A stretch of DNA of 64,000 nt, taken from the NCBI GenBank assembly GCA_021234155.1, contig JAJEKV010000071.1, forward strand, positions 1,687,138 through 1,751,137, given 5' to 3'. The notes beneath the pieces are model-generated. The model ran no database searches. It saw nothing but the letters and a program-made list of their open reading frames with translations, and was not told the DNA's origin. How positions within the stretch are numbered: the stretch's first letter is position 1; each line of letters starts with the position of its first letter. This DNA is from Isoetes taiwanensis (Eukaryota; Streptophyta; Lycopodiopsida; Isoetales; Isoetaceae). A program made the translations under genes and the position numbers. Shown here piece after piece: positions 56,990 through 64,000 of the stretch.

Positions 56990-57440
56990 GAGACATATGG
57001 GATGAACCAAACTCGTAACAGGATTGTTTAAATGCCCAGATTTGCGATTGTTTAAATTCCCAAATTTGCGATTAGAACAGGGAATGCATCTTCCTTTCCT
57101 AGATTTTGTCGCTTATTCCTATTACCCTAAACTGCTAAAATATAAAGGTTGAATATGTGGCTATTGTTTCTTGTGGAGCTTAAAAGGAATGCAAGGATTA
57201 CTTTGGTGTGAACAGTGTAAGCAAAAATTGAGACAGTTTTGCTTGAATTAAATTGCAAATATTACTAATCAGACGTGATTTTAGCTTCAAATTATTACTT
57301 GTTGTTGATTAAATAAGCTAGAGAAGCAGATGTTGTTAATCAGTGACAATTCGATTAACCAATATATGACTGTTGTTGACAATGATTATTAAATCAGTTT
57401 ATCTCTTTCATTCCTATAATAATGGGCTACAAGGAAGGTG
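56990..57440. other. No recognised gene
   Basis: AT-rich spacer between the Tourist-like element and copy B of the 120-nt fold. A short duplication, TTGTTTAAAT/TTCCCA with TTTGCGATT, lies at about 57020-57075. Confidence 0.45.
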
Positions 57441-57560
57441 CAAGGAGTGACCGGTGATAAACCGAGAGACTCTATGTACCTTCTGGCCCTTGACTTATTA
57501 CCATCATCATGCTAATAAGTTTCTGGTTGGCTGCAGATACGAACGTCTCTCTTCTTCTTG
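57441..57560. ncRNA. 120-nt sequence with conserved fold, copy B
   Basis: Same length as copy A. Closing stem CAAGGAG (57441-57447) with CTTCTTG (57554-57560), one G-U. Hairpin CGGT with ACCG. Long stem GAGAGAC (57464-57470) with GTCTCTC (57545-57551). GTA with TAC. Apical GCTAAT (57511-57516) with GTTGGC (57526-57531). Conserved unpaired-looking words TTGGCTGCAG and GGCCCTTG. Type provisional as for copy A. Confidence 0.5.
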
Positions 57561-57643
57561 CTTTTCCTTGGGGTTCCATTGGTGTTAGGGATATATGGGA
57601 TGTGGAAATACGTGAACACGACGGTCATTTGAATTAGAACATG

Positions 57644-60635
57644 TTATCAGCTGAGATTTTTTTTTTTTTTTTGTGAGGAAAAGGAAGGATTATATTAATC
57701 ATAAATTAAGTACATACAAAATAAGGCTCAGAGCCCATATCAGAGAAAATTAAACAGAAACAGAAAATCCAATTATCCATTGTCATAGAAAATAAAGTCT
57801 GTCTGAACAGTACCACCTTCACAGCCATATACCAGAGATGGAGGGGTCCGAGTTCTGAGAAATTGGAAGGGGGGCAGCAGAAATTGGAGTAGGAGATAAG
57901 TTCAGCAAGGAATCCGGGATGGAAGGGAGATCAGGGAAAGAATGTGTAGCAGTAAGGGGCATTGTGAAGCAAGGGGGGGGCCATCCAATTAATCTCAGCC
58001 CAGGAAGGGGTCAGCAGCAGTAGTTCATCAATGGGTACCTGAATATATCCAACAACACACCAGCTGCAGCCTCACACCTGCCCTTGTGGTAGTAATACAT
58101 AGACCGCAAGCAAGAAAATTGTCTTTCAGTAAGAAGACGGTTGTTGGCTCCGATGAACTTGTGGAGAATGTGGGCATTGTATGCTTCCTTCAGCATGAAT
58201 TTCAGCCGAAACGTAGCTCTGACAGCTTGTCGAGGTGTCCCTGAGTGGTGAATAGGAACATCATCCAGTAAGGTTGATCCCCTGAACACCTGGACCACAC
58301 TGTTCAAAAAGGCTGCAATCCACAAAGGCATTCAAGTCAATCAGAGAGTCAGAATGAATAGTAAAGAAATTAGACTTGAAGGATCCCAATTCAGCCAATC
58401 CACATCAAACTTCTCCAATTTGAGGGCCTTATGAGCCATAGCACACCTAACAAGTTCAAATTGGAAATTGAGCTTCATCCAATTAAGGTCACACTTCCTG
58501 TTTGCCAGAGCCACATTATTTCTATGTTTCCAAACAATCCACAGGGCTAATTGTAGAACTGTACAATTGATATTGGAATTCTGGAGCTGGAAGAATTGAG
58601 AAATACTGGTTATGGAATCAAGATCGGGGATTTTCAGGCCTGACCGAGTCAACCATCTCCAAAAGTCCTGAATGCTTTGGCAAGTGAAAATGTGTAGCAC
58701 AGATTCATCATGATTGTTACAAAGCTGGCAGAGAGCACTATGGACAGACTTAAAGTTTCTCTTGATCATGTTAGTGTTACTCAGGATAGCACTATGCAGG
58801 ATAAGCCAGAAGAACACTTTTATCTTAGGGCAGGCATAGGATTTCCAGCTGGATTGAAGAGTCTTCTTGAAATTCTTGGAGGATAGGCCCTGGAGAGAGG
58901 CATGTTTTCTGCTTTTCTGAGGAAGACATGCATGGTAAATCTTAGATACTTTGTAGCTCCTCTTAACCTTGAAGAACCAGTTCAGGGGGGAGTGACTCTC
59001 CCCCTTGCCATCTTTGCCTAAGAAAGGGGAATAGGTGAGCACCACTTTCTTATATATCGATCTGTGAGTAGCACCCCCTCCTACTTTCTTCTTGATCACT
59101 TCCCAAGGAATCCAATTCTCCTCATCATCAATGAGGTCCCTAATATGCAGGATATTGGCAGAGTGCCATTTTTTGTAACATGTAGGGTGACAGATAGCCA
59201 TAGCAGTTTAGGAGGAAGGGGCCATCACAGGAGACCAAAATATGGAAGTATCCATCACTGAATTGGACAATTTGTCATGAGTAAAGTTAGCAGCCACTTT
59301 CTCCCAGGCTTTAAAGATACTTCTAAGGAGAGGAGAAGTATTAGCTGCACATTTAAACTCATAGAAAGCAGAATCTGGGAGCTGATGTTTAAGGGAGGGA
59401 CTTTCTAAGGGTTTACTCTTATTAATCCCGAACCTAATAAAATCCATAGCAGAAGATTGGAAACCAGAGATGGCTTTCCACACATTTTTGGCCCCAAGCA
59501 CTTGGGCCTGGAGAAATAAAGATTTACATCCCAGACCCCCTGACTTTTTACTGTGAGTCAGCTGATCCCAAGCAGAAAGGTGGGTACCTTGCCAAATATA
59601 CTCTTTAATACATTGCTCAATTTTGCTATAGGAAGCTTTGTCAGCAATCAAAGCAGAGGAAAAGTAGACATGGCTACTTGCAAGGACAGAATTGGCAATC
59701 AAAATCCTCCCAGCCAGAGACAGGGAACCTTTAAGGAGGATAAGCTTTTTTCTGATCCTATTAATCAGAGGCTGCCAAGCAATCTTATGGGACATATGAA
59801 CTGCAAGGGGGAGGCCTAAAAGAGTCAGGTATTGACCATTGGGAACAAATTTGATGCCATGTGTGTTAAGGTCTGGGTAAGAGCCATCAGCTAGAATAGA
59901 ACATTTGGCATAATTCAGGTGGATACCAGAGGCAGCACTGAATTTAGAGATACAGTCCATAACATTCTTTATATTGTCATTATCAGCTCTAAGCATGGTA
60001 AAGGTATCATCAGCATATTAAAGAATGGAGAGCTGCTTATTGGAATCAGGCATTTGAAGGCCTTGGAGCAGACCCTTATCTTGGTATGAGAGGACCATCT
60101 TAGTAAGGCAGCAATTATGAAGAGGTAGGGGGCCAAGGGGCACCCTTGTCTCACCCCTCTTTAAATGACCAGTGGGAGTTCCATTGACAATAACACATGA
60201 AGTGGCTTTTTGGTTTAATCCCATAATGAGCTTAGTAAGGGCAGGATGAATGCCAATATGGACCATAGCTTTCTCTAAGAATTTCCAAGAAATACAGTCA
60301 TAAGCCCTTCTGAAGTCCAGCTTGAGGAGGATGCAATTTTGTTTGGTCAATCTATTCCAGTGCAAAGCCTCATTTGCAGCTATATAGTTATCCAGAATGG
60401 ATCTGCTGGGAAGAAAGGCAGATTGACAGGCATTCACTTTTTCATGGAGGTGAACCAAAATTCTACCAGCTATAATTTTAGCTACAAGTTTGTACAAAGT
60501 TGTAGTCAAGGAGATAGGGCGTCATTCATTGGTTTTAGAAGGGGATTCAGTCTTAGAGATGAGAGAGATGACCCCAACATTGAAGGTGGGATAAATCTTG
60601 GATCACTCTTGGTTGTAGTTATTTATCAGCTGAGA
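57644..60635 (-). mobile_element. 5'-truncated plant L1 with target duplications
   Basis: Target duplication TTATCAGCTGAGA at 57644-57656 and 60623-60635. A T run at 57657 (poly A tail on minus), 3' UTR, then ORF2 parts. At the 5' junction the 26 bp that start GGATCACTCTTGG occur both inside (60600-60625) and outside (60640-60665) the duplication, so target DNA was copied at the 5' end. This L1 is of the ordinary poly(A)-tailed plant type, unlike the TC-tailed chain at 4-19 kb. Confidence 0.9.
58011..60509 (-). pseudogene. L1 ORF2: reverse transcriptase and C-terminal zinc domain
   Basis: 60018-60509: KLVAKIIAGRILVHL, NACQSAFLPSRSILDN, motif A LLKLDFRRAYDCISW. 59969-60154: RQGCPLAPYLF. 59208-59996: catalytic YADDTFTMLRADND (preceded by an in-frame TAA), GIHLNYAKCSI, LLGLPLAVHMS, IREYIWQG-type thumb (KEYIWQGTHLSAWDQ). 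58341-59201: zf-RVT-like CQLCNNHDESVLHIFTCQSI and LALWIVWKHRNNVAL. 58011-58331: a further short frame. Several frame changes make it dead, and the endonuclease and ORF1 are missing through 5' truncation. Confidence 0.9.
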
Positions 60636-60639
60636 ATTT

Positions 60640-61546
60640 GGATCACTCTTGGTTGTAGTTATTTATGGTTATGCAAGTTTTTTAAGGTAAACCTTCTGAG
60701 ATGTATTTTTGGTGTTCTATGGAGGATAAATCTTGACTGAATGCTTTTTGAAATAATATGCATTAGCTTTTTCAAAAGATGTAATTTAGCTTGAAAATAA
60801 TCATACAAGTTTTGAGTGTTGGAAAAAATATTTTAAGCTGTGCTGATAATCAGTTCTTGGAGCAATGTATAGTGATTCCTTATTTCTGTTTTTAAACCCA
60901 TTAAATTCTAGTGCTTTGATGACTGTCCTGTAGAGCTTTGAAAATATGTACACAGTTTGCATTAGGGAAACGAAAGAAATTATTGCAAAAGGATGTTGTA
61001 TTTATATCCCTGGTCTGGTCGGCTTAACTATAGGGTCTGGAATTATAAAATTACTGAGGGGATTTACCTCAGGCATAAGGTGGAAAGATCGTACTGATAA
61101 AAATGTTGCTTCCCCTTTGCAGTTTAACTTAAGATAAAATGCTTAAAGTGGGCAAACCAATTAAGGATAGTAATAATGGCTTTGTATGCTTTCATTGCCT
61201 CATTGCTATGTATGCTTGCACATTGAGTAGGCTGAAGGCATCTACTGATGTCCATGTTTGACTTATAATGCTTTTGTTAATTGTAATCGACTTTTGGAGC
61301 CAGAGTGCAAATTTAGGCTTAACTATAAGTGGGCACTTTTAATTCTAGGAAATAGACTTGTTTACGTTGTATCATGGGATTTGATTATGTAACTTGTGAC
61401 TATTTGTAATTAAGGTGTAAAGATCAAAGACATGAAGTACCAGCCTTGTAAAGCCAGTTACTTGGTCTGGATTGCTCAGACTGCTAAGGGATTGACCGAA
61501 GCAGATGCAATTCTAAGATCAATTAGTTTTGGCTGGGTTTTTTTTA
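60640..61546. other. Continuation of the block after copy B; no gene
   Basis: AT-rich. The end (61480-61540) aligns with 46070-46135 as noted for the copy A block. A 63-codon frame at 60946-61137 is unrecognised. Confidence 0.5.
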
Positions 61547-62175
61547 GACACTTCAATTTTTTTTTATTTTTTTTTTTTTGAGGGTAAGAGTATGTATTAA
61601 TATATAAAAATTTACATAGGATATCCCCAAATGGGATTGATGGAAAGAATTATCACAAAGCGGATATAACTCGTAAGTGTCAAGGATTGTACTAAAAACT
61701 ACCACTCCAATCTTCCCTACCCCTGGATTACTATAGGAAAAACCATCTTCATCCAGGCTTAGATACTATATGGAGTTAGCAGCCAATTCCAAGCAACAAG
61801 AACTTAGGAGAAAACCCGCTGAAGACGAAGATCCTCCATCCAACATCCTGATAGGTGTCGGACAGGTCATAAACCCTTACTGCACACTGCTTAAATCCAG
61901 ATCCCAGTTACATTTGAAAAATGAATAGAATCCCCTTATACTGCCAATTCTATCCAAGTTCTTGTTATAATTGCGGCCAAACTTCCTGTGGTGGGCCAAG
62001 GCCATGAGGGCTACCTCCATGTTGAAGCTGTTCTGAATCCTTGTTACTGAAGCGGTCAGTCCTCCAAGAGCTACACCACATCGGTGTTTCCAAATACACC
62101 ACAATGATATATTGGTTAAAGTGAGTTGAATAATATCTGCACCTATACTGGCTAGAATGGCCGGACACTTCAATT
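61547..62175 (-). mobile_element. Short L1 insertion with 12-bp target duplication
   Basis: GACACTTCAATT at 61547-61558 and 62164-62175. T run after the left copy, then GAGGGTAAGAGTATGTATTA. The frame 61877-62173 holds the ORF2 end: TNISLWCIWKHRCGVALGGL and KCNWDLDLSSVQ. 5'-truncated. Confidence 0.9.
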
Positions 62176-63024
62176 CACTAGTTCAACTGGTGTTGCTTGT
62201 GTCTTTGGTTAACATTAGTTTTTTCCTGGCAAATTACTTTCTTTCATTTGAGATGCTGACCTTCGTTTTATGTCATAGGATGGACAAAAATAATTTGAGG
62301 AAAATGTGAATTTGAGGCATTATCCATGCTTGGAATGGAGAATTTAAGGCACCTGGCTATGATGGTAGCAACACTGTGTTGGAAAATGGGGTCATTGCAT
62401 AATTGTGCAGTGTTTTTCTCAGTATCACATCCAGTATATTCTTAAAGCCAAACATATAGTGTTTACAGGAGGAGGAACTTGAGACATTCATGTGCCCTAA
62501 TTCAAGGTTGTTAAATGAAGTTAAAATATTAAAACAGGTTCCTTCGAAACCATTGGAAAAATTAAAGTCAAAAGTCAAGGTGCTGGTTTTCATTCGTTGG
62601 CCTGTGGGATAATAGAGGCAACGAAACTTCTAGACTGGAAAGTCTATCCATCCCGGATTTGCAGCCTTGTCGGTCGTTTTGACAGGCTATAAGGGTGTGC
62701 ATTCGATGCAGGTAGGTACATGGTCTCCAACGAATCCATTTGCAGAGGTTTGTGATCGAAGCCAAAGCTATTTCGATTGAAGAAAGATCAGGTTAAATTC
62801 ACTGCAGTTAAATTCGTTTTTATTGAATGACTATCTGAAGGTTAAAGGTTTAAATGAGAACCATGTTTATTGACATTGTGTGGTCATTTGAACAAAAGGG
62901 AGTATACTGAATTTTCTTGTGAACATGTGCCAGGTTATAATGTGTGAATTATATAATGCACAAAGGTGAATCAAGGAAAAGCTTGAGTTGCAAATTTATA
63001 TTGATATTGTGCTAAAAACTTACA
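62176..63024 (+). other. Probable 5' LTR of the Copia element, start not found
   Basis: The last bases, ACTTACA, precede a primer site by 2 bp, so they should be the LTR end. No partner LTR is in the window, so the left limit and any TG start cannot be set. No gene. Confidence 0.45.
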
Positions 63025-63026
63025 TC

Positions 63027-63038
63027 TGGTATCAGAGC
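63027..63038 (+). other. Primer-binding site TGGTATCAGAGC
   Basis: A perfect match to the plant initiator tRNA-Met primer site, 22 bp before the gag ATG. Confidence 0.85.
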
Positions 63039-63060
63039 ACAGGTTGGTATCTCAGGAGAT

Positions 63061-64000
63061 ATGTCTAGTCGTTTTGGAGCTGGATTGTTGGCAACAGTTG
63101 AAGTTTATAAAGGGGGGCCTGGTTTCCAGATCTGGAAAGATGCTGTGAAACATGTGTTGGAGGTAGAAGACTTGTGGGATCTTGTTGATCCTACTGTTGT
63201 TGTTACTAGTGCAGGTGTTGCAACCACAGCTGCAAGTTCAAGTGCTGTTGCTGTCTCTACTGCAGAGGGACAGGAAGGAGATGCTGCCAGTAGTGGAGAT
63301 GTTACCTCTGGAGAAAGCAGTGGAGCTAGGGGTCGATCTAGCCTGGCCAAAGTAAAAGAGGCACAAGGGATCATTGCTTCAAAGGTTAGTCCTACAATTA
63401 GGCTAAAATTGAGAAACAAGAGTCCTAGAGAGATGTGGATGTTTATGCTCAAACATTATGAAGAGAAAACCTCATCACAAATAGACTTATTGGATAAAGA
63501 GCTCAGAAATCTTAAGTTACATGAAGAGGATGATGTATCAGACTTTTTTAACAACTTTGATAATGTAGTGGCTGATCTTAGTGGGGCTGGAGTAGTTCTC
63601 ACTGAGAGATATCAGGTTTTAGCAATTGCTAGAGCTATTGTGGACAATGAACAGCTGGGTTTATTCATAAGAAACATTGCTAAGAACAGAGAGGAGGCTG
63701 AAACAATTATTAGGACAGAGGTTGAACAAAAAAGGGTGACAAAAAGAGTTGAAGAAGAAACTGAAATTTTGTATGCTGGCAAAAAGCAAGATAAAATCAT
63801 TTGCTACTTCTGTCATGAACCTGGTCATGTCAAAAGCAACTTCCCTAAGCTTAAGAAGAATGATTTTAATTGCTACGCATGTGGTGGTCAAGGTCACTTA
63901 GCATCTAAGTGTCCTATACTCCAAAAGAATTTGGAAGAGGAAGAGGTCGTTTTAACAGAGGAAGAGGTGGTCCATCAAGAGGTCGAGGGGGAGGCAGAAA
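63061..64000 (+). CDS. Copia-type gag, cut by the window end
   Basis: The ATG at 63061 opens MSSRFGAGLLATVEVYKGGP and WKDAVKHVLEVEDLWDLVDP, the usual Copia gag start. The frame then runs without a stop to the window end: a serine and alanine-rich insert, EAQGIIASKVSPTIRLKLRN, PREMWMFMLKHYEEKTS, LDKELRNLKLHEEDDVSDFF, and two zinc knuckles. The first (CYFCHEPGHVKSNF) lacks the last C (N instead). The second, CYACGGQGHLASKC, is complete. After it the frame turns acidic (LEEEEVVLTEEEVV), while another frame gives FGRGRGRFNRGRGG, the RG-rich tail seen in many Copia gags, so a one-base shift near 63915-63930 is likely. Confidence 0.85.
   Translation, partial: MSSRFGAGLLATVEVYKGGPGFQIWKDAVKHVLEVEDLWDLVDPTVVVTSAGVATTAASSSAVAVSTAEGQEGDAASSGDVTSGESSGARGRSSLAKVKEAQGIIASKVSPTIRLKLRNKSPREMWMFMLKHYEEKTSSQIDLLDKELRNLKLHEEDDVSDFFNNFDNVVADLSGAGVVLTERYQVLAIARAIVDNEQLGLFIRNIAKNREEAETIIRTEVEQKRVTKRVEEETEILYAGKKQDKIICYFCHEPGHVKSNFPKLKKNDFNCYACGGQGHLASKCPILQKNLEEEEVVLTEEEVVHQEVEGEAE

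Overview
The window looks like nuclear DNA from a large, repeat-rich land-plant genome. The evidence is spliced genes with short introns, plant-type L1, Copia, PIF/Harbinger and Tourist-like elements, initiator-Met-tRNA primer sites, a telo-box after an LTR TATA box, and long GA and CT microsatellites. Species cannot be fixed by eye. The L1ORF1p-type LINEs make me think of a seed-free plant or another lineage with a very large genome, but that is a guess. Nearly everything is mobile DNA or its decay. The only intact multi-exon genes I can support are two tandem methyltransferase genes.

Layout. 1-4.1 kb: decayed coding exon, poly(A) and unassigned DNA. 4.1-18.95 kb: a head-to-tail chain of minus-strand non-LTR retrotransposons (called LC1 to LC6 from high to low coordinate). 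They are joined at (GA)n/(TC)n tracts and share a small hairpin just before the tail. A PIF/Harbinger transposase fragment sits inside LC2 between two 207-bp copies of LC2 sequence. 19-23.6 kb: a decayed PIF/Harbinger element with a Myb/SANT-like gene, a serine-rich ORF and a convergent DDE transposase. 23.6-25.3 kb: purine tract, minisatellite and a diverged tandem pair. 26-31 kb: an unrecognised decayed coding region plus tandem repeats carrying TCGACTCGCGAGTCGA-like palindromes. 32.1-36.9 and 40.1-44.6 kb: two copies of a roughly 4.5-4.9 kb segmental duplication, each with a seven-exon gene for a coclaurine N-methyltransferase-like protein. Between them, 37-40 kb: a divergent pair, one gene with RLPPPF repeats and one with a ParB-like fold, separated by a cluster of GTATTCCGGAATAC palindromes.

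45-64 kb: two copies of a 120-nt sequence that keeps the same fold through paired substitutions, a 1.8-kb LTR with primer site and acidic gag-like ORF, a 1.05-kb Tourist-like element with TTA duplications, three L1 insertions (two with clear target duplications), and the start of a Copia element that runs off the end.

How parts relate: the LINE chain suggests repeated insertion into the same kind of microsatellite. The methyltransferase pair is a recent duplication whose copies have each picked up different lesions while keeping open frames. The best candidates for something undescribed are the ParB-like gene with its palindrome cluster, the covarying 120-nt fold, and the microsatellite-joined LINE chain with its terminal hairpin.
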